Shown here: positions 15,860-23,007 of the stretch, in pieces
How the letters are laid out: the number at the start of each line of letters is the position of its first letter
How positions within the stretch are numbered: the stretch's first letter is position 1
Origin: Oscillospiraceae bacterium
GTDB taxonomy: Bacteria; Bacillota_A; Clostridia; Oscillospirales; Oscillospiraceae
DNA: 28,371 nucleotides
Direction of reading: 5' to 3'
Assembly: GCA_017540945.1 (NCBI GenBank)
Contig: JAFYAB010000027.1
Coordinates: forward strand, 1 to 28,371
Program-made: the position numbers and the translations under genes
The notes under the pieces: generated by a model
What the model was told of the DNA's origin: nothing
Database searches by the model: none
Seen by the model: the letters and a program-made list of their open reading frames with translations, nothing else

Positions 15860-17041
15860 TCAGAGAAAGCTCATCAGCCGGGCGGCGGCCTCCGCGGTGT
15901 CCTCCGGACTGCCAAAGCAGGAGAAGCGGAACCAGCCCTCCCCGCAGGCGCCGAAGCCCGCGCCGGGAGTACCGACGATTCCGGCCTTCTCCATCATCTG
16001 GTCGAAAAACCTCCAGCTGTCCGGATCCCCCGGGCAGCGGAACCAGATATAGGGCGCGTTTTCCCCGCCGAAGTAGCGGACGCCGCGGCTGTCCAGAACG
16101 CTCGTCAGGACCCGCGCGTTCTCCCGGTAGACCTCCAGATTGGCCCTGCTCTGGCGCAGGCCCTCCTCGCTGAGGGCCGCCTCCCCCGCCCGCTGCAGCA
16201 GATAGGAGACGCCGTTGGTGCAGGTGGTCCGGTTGCGGACCCAAAGGCTCTGCAGAGACTTGCCCTCCCGAACCAGGGCCTTGGGCACCACGGTATAGCC
16301 CAGACGGGTGCCGGTGAAGCCGGCGGACTTGGACAGGGAAAACAGCTCGATGGCGCAGCGCTTCGCGCCCTGCAGCTCATAGATGCTGTGCGGCACGTCG
16401 GCCTGGGTGATGAAGGCCTCATAGGCCGCGTCAAAGATGAGCACCGCCCCGTGCGCGTTGGCCCAGTCCACCCAGAGCTGGAGCCGGGACGCGGGATAGG
16501 CCGCGCCGGTGGGGTTGTTGGGCGAGCAGAGATAAACCAGCTCTGCCCTCAGCTCCGGTCCGGGCAGGGGCAGAAAGCCGTTCTCCTCCGTGCCGGGGAT
16601 CGGGATGATCTCCCGGCCCGCCATCAAATTGGTGTCCACATAGGCGGGATAGGCGGGTTCCACCACGCCGACCCGGTTTTCCCGGGCGAAGAGGCCGCCG
16701 ATGGCGCCCAGGTCGTCGCCGATGCCGTAGCTTATGAAGATCTCCTCCGGATCCAGCTCGACCCCGCGGCGGGCGTAGTTGGCCGCCGCGGCCCGCTTCA
16801 TGAAGTCCTTGCCCAGCTCCGGCATATAGCCGTGGAAGCTCTCCTTGCGGGCCTGCTCCTCCACGGCCCGGTGCAGGGCCTCGACGACCACCGGGGCCAG
16901 GGGCAGGGTCACGTCGCCGATCCCCAGCCGCAGCAGCCGCCGCTCCGGGTGGGCGGCCTCGAAGGCCGCCGCCCGCTGCTTCGTCTCATAAAACAGAAAG
17001 CTCTCCGTTAAACGTGAATAATATGGATTGATGTGGGTCAT
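15860..17041 (-). CDS. dapL: LL-diaminopimelate aminotransferase-like PLP enzyme
   Basis: Class I/II aminotransferase, 393 residues, expected to form LL-diaminopimelate directly from tetrahydrodipicolinate. Visible features are LRLGIGDVTLPLAP near 37-50, CSPNNPTG at 172-179, the PLP-ring aspartate in FDAAYEAF (Asp204), the PLP lysine Lys238 in SLSKSAGFTGTRLGYTV, and a C-terminal RFSCFG. It overlaps dapF by ATGA, so the next enzyme of the same pathway is made beside it. It departs from usual DapL: the GYGPEQG loop reads GYMPELG, the SDGAK-type loop reads SYGIGDD, and about 15 residues before TEENGF are missing. It could be a divergent DapL or an enzyme with a shifted substrate; context favours DapL. 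Confidence 0.8.
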   Translation of the reverse strand: MTHINPYYSRLTESFLFYETKQRAAAFEAAHPERRLLRLGIGDVTLPLAPVVVEALHRAVEEQARKESFHGYMPELGKDFMKRAAAANYARRGVELDPEEIFISYGIGDDLGAIGGLFARENRVGVVEPAYPAYVDTNLMAGREIIPIPGTEENGFLPLPGPELRAELVYLCSPNNPTGAAYPASRLQLWVDWANAHGAVLIFDAAYEAFITQADVPHSIYELQGAKRCAIELFSLSKSAGFTGTRLGYTVVPKALVREGKSLQSLWVRNRTTCTNGVSYLLQRAGEAALSEEGLRQSRANLEVYRENARVLTSVLDSRGVRYFGGENAPYIWFRCPGDPDSWRFFDQMMEKAGIVGTPGAGFGACGEGWFRFSCFGSPEDTAEAAARLMSFL

Positions 17042-17796
17042 AGCTCGATTTCTCCTTCATAGACCGTCTCCGCGGGGCCCTCCATTCGGACGCGGCCCGC
17101 CGCGTCCACGGTGATCCGGAGCAGCCCTCCGTCCAGGCGGACCTCCACGGGCTGCCCCGCGGCACAGAGCCCCCGGCGCACCGCGGCCGCGGCCGCGGCG
17201 CAGGCGCCGGTCCCGCAGGCCAGGGTCACGCCGCTGCCTCGCTCCCAGACCCGCATCCGCAGGCGGTTCGGGCCGCAGGGGGAGACGAATTCCACGTTGA
17301 TTCCGCCCGGAACGGATGCGGATCGCCGGGGGCCCTCCGTCTCCAGGGGCGCGCCCTCCGCATCGGGCACGAAGACCACCAGATGGGGATTGCCGATCTC
17401 CACCAGGTCCCCGTCCGCGCCGGGTGTGACAACGGCGGCGCCCATGTCCACCTCGGCGGAGACCGCCCTGCCGTTTTCCACGCGGAGCTTCAGCCGACGC
17501 AGGCCGGAGCCCGTGGCGATCAAGAGCTCGGTTTTCTGGGTATAGCCCTTGTCATAGACATATTTTCCGACGCAGCGGATCCCGTTGCCGCACATGCGCG
17601 CCTCGCTGCCGTCCGCGTTGAAGATCCGCATGGAAAAATCCGCCCGGTCGGAGGGGGCGATGAAGATGAGACCGTCGGCGCCGGGGCCGAAGTGACGGTC
17701 CGAGAGACGGCGGCTCAGCGCCGGGGCGTTGGCCGGGGCCTCGCCGTAGAAATAGAGATAATCGTTGCCCAGACCCTGCATTTTCGTGAAGCGCAT
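17038..17796 (-). CDS. dapF: Diaminopimelate epimerase
   Basis: Interconverts LL- and meso-diaminopimelate for lysine and peptidoglycan synthesis. In 252 residues both catalytic cysteines are visible: Cys69 in ARMCGNGIRC and Cys194 in TLACGTGACA; the N-terminal KMQGLGNDY and RHFGPGADGL motifs are family-typical. The protein is somewhat shorter than common DapF (about 270-285). I start at the ATG at 17794-17796, which follows GGGAGGATTGCT; a longer open frame upstream lacks family similarity and reads into a palindromic repeat. The stop overlaps the dapL start. No dedicated promoter is visible in the 61 bp above it; the nearest is that of the degraded pyrG upstream. Confidence 0.94.
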   Translation of the reverse strand: MRFTKMQGLGNDYLYFYGEAPANAPALSRRLSDRHFGPGADGLIFIAPSDRADFSMRIFNADGSEARMCGNGIRCVGKYVYDKGYTQKTELLIATGSGLRRLKLRVENGRAVSAEVDMGAAVVTPGADGDLVEIGNPHLVVFVPDAEGAPLETEGPRRSASVPGGINVEFVSPCGPNRLRMRVWERGSGVTLACGTGACAAAAAAVRRGLCAAGQPVEVRLDGGLLRITVDAAGRVRMEGPAETVYEGEIEL

Positions 17797-17838
17797 AGCA
17801 ATCCTCCCGATCAGCTTCTTGCGGCTGTTCCCTTCCAT

Positions 17839-17865
17839 TGGCGCACGCTGCGCGCCGTTACAGGC
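17839..17865. repeat. 27-nt GC-rich palindromic repeat, copy 2
   Basis: Matches positions 23-49 at 24 of 27 positions with three transitions. The core can fold as GCGCA/TGCGC around CGC. Its TACAGGC end overlaps the stop codon of the pyrG remnant, so the repeat abuts the old gene end precisely. It sits between that remnant and dapF. Confidence 0.55.
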
Positions 17866-18081
17866 TCCTGTGCCGCAGAGCCGCCTTCAAAAAACCGGGA
17901 AACAGCGGATGGGGCCGGTTCGGCCTGGATTTGAACTCCGGGTGGTACTGGAGAAGGGATGCTCCGTCAGCTCCACGGCCGCGATCTGCATGCCCAGGCA
18001 GAGGCCCGGGGAGGCCGCCGTGATGCCCTTGCCCAGGCCGGAGACCACGCCGCCGGTCAGGAAAATGTATTTGGCACAGCT
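17858..18081 (-). pseudogene. pyrG: Collapsed CTP synthase (pyrG) remnant
   Basis: The minus strand reads [21 protein letters not shown], the N-terminal P-loop segment of CTP synthase, and then jumps directly to GLCLGMQIA, the glutaminase nucleophile elbow that normally lies about 350 residues later. It continues with AVELTEHPF, and after a frameshift and a small gap ends [20 protein letters not shown] plus LKAAL and a stop: the true CTP synthase C-terminus. At least three deletions have removed about 85% of a normally 530-545-residue protein. The start codon also seems lost: codons before AKY read ATC AGC TGT, although an AAGGAAGAG site remains. It cannot be active. Promoter and leader upstream are intact. 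A functional pyrG is presumably elsewhere. Confidence 0.85.
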
Positions 18082-18099
18082 GATCTCTTCCTTCTCAAA

Positions 18100-18154
18100 T
18101 AAAAAAAGGCAATGAGGACGCTGAGACGGTTGTCCCAAAGACTTCGCTGCCTTT
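18100..18154 (-). terminator. Leader terminator/attenuator of the pyrG remnant
   Basis: On the minus strand AAAGGCA (18148-18154) pairs with TGCCTTT (18105-18111) followed by a run of Ts. An internal 7-bp hairpin (TTGGGAC with GTCTCAG, loop AACC, 18121-18138) sits inside. It lies between the promoter and the remnant. Leader attenuation of pyrG by CTP is known in Bacillus and Lactococcus, so this may be a relic of that control; the initial transcribed bases do not show the Bacillus GGGC pattern. Confidence 0.5.
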
Positions 18155-18163
18155 ACGCCGGTT

Positions 18164-18192
18164 ATTATACGGGATGAATAAATATTTGTCAA
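18164..18192 (-). promoter_or_regulatory. Perfect consensus promoter upstream of the pyrG remnant
   Basis: On the minus strand TTGACA (18187-18192), 17 bp and TATAAT (18164-18169) give an exact sigma-A consensus. The predicted start is near 18157. It is the only clear promoter I find upstream of dapF-dapL, so it may now serve those genes. Confidence 0.85.
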
Positions 18193-18272
18193 TCCCTTTC
18201 TTTTTGTTTCCTGTATGCAGGTCTTTTTTGGTCTTCTGATTGCAGGATTTCGGCAAGATTGCGCTTTGACGC

Positions 18273-18301
18273 TTGCACCGTGCCGCGGCGCATGGTATAA
18301 T
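18273..18301 (+). promoter_or_regulatory. Predicted promoter of the giant-protein operon
   Basis: TTGCAC (18273-18278), a 17-bp spacer and TATAAT (18296-18301) form a plausible sigma-A promoter, with transcription starting near 18308, about 27 nt before the first ATG. A TTGACG at 18266-18271 is too far from the -10 to be the -35. Confidence 0.65.
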
Positions 18302-18334
18302 AATAGAAACTGCTTTTTCCGGGAGGCGCATGCT

Positions 18335-21300
18335 ATGGATTATCGCTCTTTGCTGGATCGGCTGATGGACGGCCGGTTCCGGAAACTCCGCCTGTCTCAG
18401 AAGTCCCTCCGGGCGCTGCTGAAGAGCACCGACTTTCTGGCGGGTCTGCCTGCTTCCCTGGGCGCCAGACGCATCTGCTGCGGGGAGGTGCTGAGCTGGT
18501 GTCAGCCGGTGATGGACGCCCTCTGTCCCGCGCCGGACTGCGGCTGGCTGCGGGAGAGCTACGACGAGCTGGCCCACCGTCTCTTCCCGGACCCAAGCCG
18601 GGGCGGACTGATGGGCCCCGCGGCCCAGGCCCTGGAGTTCTTCCTGACCGTCCTGGACTTTTTCCTGGAGACGGAGCCGGGGCGCTGCCCCGGCGACCCC
18701 CTGAGCGACATCCCGCTTCTGTCCGAGGCCGAGCAGGCCGGCAGCTTGATCCGGGAGGAATACCCGCTCTTCTGCAGAGCCGTCAAGGAATCCCGTTTTG
18801 TGACCCTGATGCGGCTGGGTCGGGAGACCATGCCCTTCGACCCCGCCTCCCATCCCATCGGCGTCCACTATCTGGCGCTGCACATCGCCCGGCAGGCCAG
18901 GCAGGCGGGGCTGCCCGTGGACATTCCCCTGGTCAGCGCCGCCTCCCTGACCCACGACATCGGCAAGTTCGGCTGCCGCGGCAGAGACGCGGGCCGGATC
19001 CCCTATCTGCACTATTACTTTACGGACAAATGGCTGTCGGAGCAGGGTCTGCCCACCATCGCCCATATCGCGGCCAATCACTCCACCTGGGATCTGGAAT
19101 TCGAAAATCTGAGCCTGGAATCTCTGATTTTGATCTACGCGGACTTCCGGGTCCGGGGCACCCGGGAGAACGGACGGGAGCTCGTGCGGATCTACGATCT
19201 GACTGAGAGCTACGACCTGATCTTCTCCAAGCTCTACAATATGACGGAGGAAAAAGCCCGGCGCTACAAGACCGTCTACACCAAGCTCCAGGACTTCGAG
19301 CGTCTGTTGACCCACGCCGGCGTCCGCACCGGACTGACGGAGGACGGACTGAATCCACCGTCCCGGCCCAGCGCGGCTCTGCTCTCCCATCAGGAGAGCC
19401 TGGAGGCCCTGTGTGAGCTGACCCTGGAGAACAACATCCGTCTGATGTACGCCATGACCCGGGACGTGAGCTTCGGACAGCTGCTGGACCGGGCCCGCAG
19501 CGAGAAAAACCTCCATCGCATCCGGACCTATCTGCAGATATTCGAGGAGTTCAGCACCTATATGACCGGGGCCAACAAACGGCGGACCCTGGGGCTGCTC
19601 TACGAGCTGCTGACCCATCACCAGGGCGACGTGCGCCGCCGCAGCGCCCGGATCATGGGACAGATCCTGGCCAACAGCGGTCCCCGTTACCGGAAGGAGG
19701 TCCCTGCCTCGGCGCCCCGCAAGGCCGTCGCCCCGGCCACGGCGGAATTCCTCAGCGAATCCGTCGAGCTCTGGGAGCACTACACCGATATCTGCCTGCA
19801 CCCGGATTATAAGATCGCCGCCAAGCACGCCGCCCGGATCTCCAACTCCCTGAAGATCATCGGGAAGGCCCTCTTTGAGAGCTGCGTGCCGGAGGAGGTC
19901 CCGCTCTATCTGGACTCCCTGCTCCGGCGGCTGGAGACAGAGGACGGGGAGGCCCTCTTTGTTCTGATCGACAGTCTCTACTATCTGCCCCTGGACCGGC
20001 TGCCCCAGGCCCGGCTGGAGGCGCTGACCGACACCCTGCTGGATCAGTTCTCCGGCGCGGAGGAGCCCCTGCGGGTGGTGATCCTCCGACGTCTGGAGGG
20101 ACTCCGGCCCATGCTGGACCCGTCGAAGCAGGCGGAGGTCCTGGCCCGGCTGGACAGCCTGCTGCCGGCGGAGCCCGGCGCCGCCGAGCGCTATCTGCTC
20201 TCCCATCTGCGGGCAGAGCCCCTGCCGGAGCTGCAGATCTCCGAGCTCTATCTGCGAAATCTGAAAACCGCGGTCCACTGGATCGTAAAGCTCACCCAGG
20301 TGGACGCTTTGACCGAGAACGCCCTGTCGCACCCGGAGAACGTGTTCCACACCGCCATGCATCTGTCCAATCTGCTATCGGTCAGCGAGCATCTGCCGGT
20401 CCGGGAACGGGCCGGACGCTCCCTGCTGCGGCTGGTGGATCTTCTGCCCCTGGACCAGCAAAACGAGATCATCGTGGATCTGCTCCGGGAGCTGGAAACG
20501 GGGCAGGACGAGATCTCCGTCTTCATCCCGGATTACCTGGGCAAAATGATCGCGAAGCTTCCGGACAAGGAGCTCTCGGAGTGCCTGGACTATCTGCGGG
20601 ATCTGATCCGGGCCTCCACCGTGCGCACGGCCACCGCCAGCCTGCTGACTCTGAGCCAGGTGCTGCCGGAGCTGCCGGAGCACGAAAGCAGCCGGGCCGA
20701 TGAGATCCTCGGGATCCTGCTGGCCGGCGTCTCCCACTACAACGACACCATCCACGGGACCGCTCTCACCGTGCTCTGCGAGCGGGTGCTGGCCGCCCCC
20801 GGCCTCTCCGACCGGCGGCGTCAGGACTTCTGTGTCCGGGCGGGCAAAAAGCTGCTCTGTCTGCTCACCGAGCAGCGCCAGGGCGAGTACACCCGCTTCA
20901 CCCAGACGGCGGTTCTCAATCATCTGTACCGCTTCCTGGTCCGCTGCCGGGTCCTGGAGCTGCCCTTCCCCTATCCCGAGGACAAGCCTGTGGCCTTCTT
21001 CCCGGGGACCTTCGATCCCTTCACCTCCGGCCACAAGCGGATCGTGGCGGAGCTGTGCCGGCAGGGCTTTGAGGTCTATCTGGCCATTGACGAGTTTTCC
21101 TGGTCCAAGCAGCCCGTGGCCAAGCTCATGCGGCGGCAGATCGCCTCCATGAGCGTAGCGGACCTGCCGGGGGTCTTCCTCTTCCCGGACGAGATCCCCA
21201 TCAACATTGCCTATCCCCAGGAGCTGAAAAAGCTGTCTCAGCTCTTCGAAGGCCGCTCCCTCTATCTGGTGACGGGCAGCGACGTCATCGCCAACGCCTC

Positions 21301-22993
21301 CGCCTACCGCAGACAGGAGCCCGGCAGCGCAGGAGACTACAACCACATCGTCTTTCTGCGGGACGGGGCGGACCCCAGCCTCATCGACGAGCGCATCCGG
21401 GGCCATCGGGTGATCCTGAGCCTGCCGGAGTTCTATGAAAGCGTGTCCTCCACCCGCATCCGGGAGTATGTGGACCAGAATATGGACATCTCCATGCTGG
21501 TGGACCCCATGGTCCAGAGCTATATCTTTGAGCACAATCTCTATCTCCGGGCGCAGCAGTTCAAGCAGACCCTGAAGGCCAAGGATTTCCGTCTGGAATT
21601 CCACCCCGGGGAGGAACGCTACGGCGCCCGTCTGCTGGGGCATTCCGACAGCAGGACGCTGGCAGGCGTGGAGGGCGAAACGGTGCGCAGCGACTGCTTC
21701 TACGCCCTGACCGGCTCCGCCGAAGCTGCGGAGTTTCTGCGGACCAGGACCTCGGGCCGGGTGCTGCTGATTAACGCGATCCAGGCCGGCCAGCCAAGCC
21801 AGGTCCAGCTGCTGGTGAACGAGCTGCTGGTCCGCTGCCTCCGCTTCGACCACACCTACGCCCTCTGCCGCCAGGACCTGCACAGGAGCCTGCCGGAGCT
21901 GCTGCCTCAGTTCGGCTTCCTGCCCGTGGCCGGCGCGCCGGGGCTCTGGTACGTGGACATGCGGACCCCCGTGGTCCTGGTGCAGGACGTGCTGCGTCTG
22001 TTCAAGGAGCCCCACCGCAGCGACCCCGCCATACGGGAGGTCGTCGCGGAATGCCGCAGAAGGCTGCGCCGCAGCCTGACCGCCCTCTATCCGGGCAAGC
22101 TGCTTCTGACCTTCGACGCCTTGCTGCTGGATCAGGTCATCACGGATCTGGTGCGGAGCGCCAACGGAGTGGCCGGGCTGGCCGCCGGGGAGCGCAGCCT
22201 AGGCCCCTATATGTGCGTGCCTTACGGCAACATCCTCTCCGGGGAGATCGTGCCCAATACCGTCACCAAGAGCCTGCACCTGGACAAGGCCCTGGAGGAG
22301 GATTCCCTGAACTACCGGATCCGCCCGATGCCGGGCTATTCGGATCTGGAGATCCAGGTCCGGACTCTGGCTGCCTTCCACCGGCCTGTGATCCTGACGG
22401 ACGATCTGCTGCACAACGGCCACCGTCTGCGCCGGCTCCGGGAGGTCTTCACCCAGGAGGACCTGGATATTCACGAGGTCATCGTGGGCATCCTCTCTGG
22501 CACCGGTCGGGATCTGATGGCCCAGCAGGGCTGCCGGGTGGACGCGGTCTACCACATTCCGAACCTGCTGCACTGGTTCAACGAGAGCCTGCTCTATCCC
22601 TTCATCGGCGGAGACAGCGTGGACGGCGCGCCTCTGGGCGAGGGTCCCCTGCAGACCGCCAACCTGATCCTGCCCTACTACTACCCCACCCACCTGCGGG
22701 ACGTGGGCGAGGAAAAGATCGCGGCCCTCTCCCTTTGCGCCCTGGAAAACGCCCGGGAGATTCTGTCCGCCATGGAGAGCCGGCACCAGGCCTGCTTCGG
22801 CACGCCTCTGTCCATCCGCCGTCTGGCGGAGGCCTTCCTGGTGCCCCGGGCCCCCTACCGAAGCAGCGACCTCCGCTACCGGCCGGATTCCCTTCCCTCC
22901 TCCTATGTCCATGACGATATCGCCCTCTTCCGCCGCCTGCGGCCGGAGGACGGCGCGTTCTCCGGCGGCGCGGCCGTCGGGATCATCCCCTGA
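18335..22993 (+). CDS. Giant multidomain protein: HD hydrolase, helical repeats, NadD-like nucleotidyltransferase, GNAT-like and PRTase-like regions
   Basis: A 1552-residue protein of unknown function. In order: (1) an HD-type metal hydrolase, about 165-330, with His178, His207-Asp208 in THDIGK, His244/His249 in HIAANHS and Asp270; (2) a long leucine-rich helical region, about 350-870, resembling HEAT-type repeats; (3) a nucleotidyltransferase of the NadD/CoaD superfamily, about 885-1072, with FFPGTFDPFTSGHKRIV (TSGH in the HxGH position) and SSTRIREYV; (4) a GNAT-like segment, about 1090-1212, ending PQFGFLPVAGAPGLWYVDM; (5) a phosphoribosyltransferase-like region, about 1250-1440, with VILTDDLLHNGHRLRRL. 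No signal peptide or membrane segment is evident, so it is probably cytoplasmic. GGGAGG lies 8 nt before the chosen ATG. In Firmicutes NadD is often adjacent or fused to the HD protein YqeK, but not in this order or size. Domains 1 and 3 are confident; 4 and 5 are inference. Confidence 0.85.
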   Translation: MDYRSLLDRLMDGRFRKLRLSQKSLRALLKSTDFLAGLPASLGARRICCGEVLSWCQPVMDALCPAPDCGWLRESYDELAHRLFPDPSRGGLMGPAAQALEFFLTVLDFFLETEPGRCPGDPLSDIPLLSEAEQAGSLIREEYPLFCRAVKESRFVTLMRLGRETMPFDPASHPIGVHYLALHIARQARQAGLPVDIPLVSAASLTHDIGKFGCRGRDAGRIPYLHYYFTDKWLSEQGLPTIAHIAANHSTWDLEFENLSLESLILIYADFRVRGTRENGRELVRIYDLTESYDLIFSKLYNMTEEKARRYKTVYTKLQDFERLLTHAGVRTGLTEDGLNPPSRPSAALLSHQESLEALCELTLENNIRLMYAMTRDVSFGQLLDRARSEKNLHRIRTYLQIFEEFSTYMTGANKRRTLGLLYELLTHHQGDVRRRSARIMGQILANSGPRYRKEVPASAPRKAVAPATAEFLSESVELWEHYTDICLHPDYKIAAKHAARISNSLKIIGKALFESCVPEEVPLYLDSLLRRLETEDGEALFVLIDSLYYLPLDRLPQARLEALTDTLLDQFSGAEEPLRVVILRRLEGLRPMLDPSKQAEVLARLDSLLPAEPGAAERYLLSHLRAEPLPELQISELYLRNLKTAVHWIVKLTQVDALTENALSHPENVFHTAMHLSNLLSVSEHLPVRERAGRSLLRLVDLLPLDQQNEIIVDLLRELETGQDEISVFIPDYLGKMIAKLPDKELSECLDYLRDLIRASTVRTATASLLTLSQVLPELPEHESSRADEILGILLAGVSHYNDTIHGTALTVLCERVLAAPGLSDRRRQDFCVRAGKKLLCLLTEQRQGEYTRFTQTAVLNHLYRFLVRCRVLELPFPYPEDKPVAFFPGTFDPFTSGHKRIVAELCRQGFEVYLAIDEFSWSKQPVAKLMRRQIASMSVADLPGVFLFPDEIPINIAYPQELKKLSQLFEGRSLYLVTGSDVIANASAYRRQEPGSAGDYNHIVFLRDGADPSLIDERIRGHRVILSLPEFYESVSSTRIREYVDQNMDISMLVDPMVQSYIFEHNLYLRAQQFKQTLKAKDFRLEFHPGEERYGARLLGHSDSRTLAGVEGETVRSDCFYALTGSAEAAEFLRTRTSGRVLLINAIQAGQPSQVQLLVNELLVRCLRFDHTYALCRQDLHRSLPELLPQFGFLPVAGAPGLWYVDMRTPVVLVQDVLRLFKEPHRSDPAIREVVAECRRRLRRSLTALYPGKLLLTFDALLLDQVITDLVRSANGVAGLAAGERSLGPYMCVPYGNILSGEIVPNTVTKSLHLDKALEEDSLNYRIRPMPGYSDLEIQVRTLAAFHRPVILTDDLLHNGHRLRRLREVFTQEDLDIHEVIVGILSGTGRDLMAQQGCRVDAVYHIPNLLHWFNESLLYPFIGGDSVDGAPLGEGPLQTANLILPYYYPTHLRDVGEEKIAALSLCALENAREILSAMESRHQACFGTPLSIRRLAEAFLVPRAPYRSSDLRYRPDSLPSSYVHDDIALFRRLRPEDGAFSGGAAVGIIP

Positions 22994-23007
22994 GAAAGAG
23001 GTCTCCT

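Larger units (their letters stand above)
17797..18334. other. Region between dapF and the giant HD/nucleotidyltransferase gene
   Basis: The 538 bp contain no intact gene. From left to right: a 27-nt palindromic repeat, the pyrG remnant, its leader terminator and consensus promoter (both minus strand), then about 80 bp without a feature I can support, and the plus-strand promoter of the giant gene. Confidence 0.7.

Noticed and set aside
18100..18160. A T-box or lysine riboswitch upstream of dapF
   Set aside because: I found no T-box antiterminator sequence and no lysine-riboswitch-like fold; the hairpin is adequately explained as a pyrG leader terminator.
17887..18192. A 101-residue minus-strand open frame as an intact small protein
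   Set aside because: Its first ATG overlaps the -35 hexamer of the promoter, so it cannot be used by that transcript, and the content is spliced pieces of CTP synthase ending in a frameshift. Annotated as a pseudogene instead.
18266..18301. TTGACG plus TATAAT as the giant-gene promoter
   Set aside because: The spacing is 24 bp, too long; TTGCAC at 17 bp from the same -10 fits better.
18095..20362. A 755-codon minus-strand open frame opposite the giant gene, and a similar 546-codon one at 20375-22015
   Set aside because: Both are rich in Gln, Gly, Leu and Val without recognisable motifs and lie antisense to convincing HD and nucleotidyltransferase motifs.
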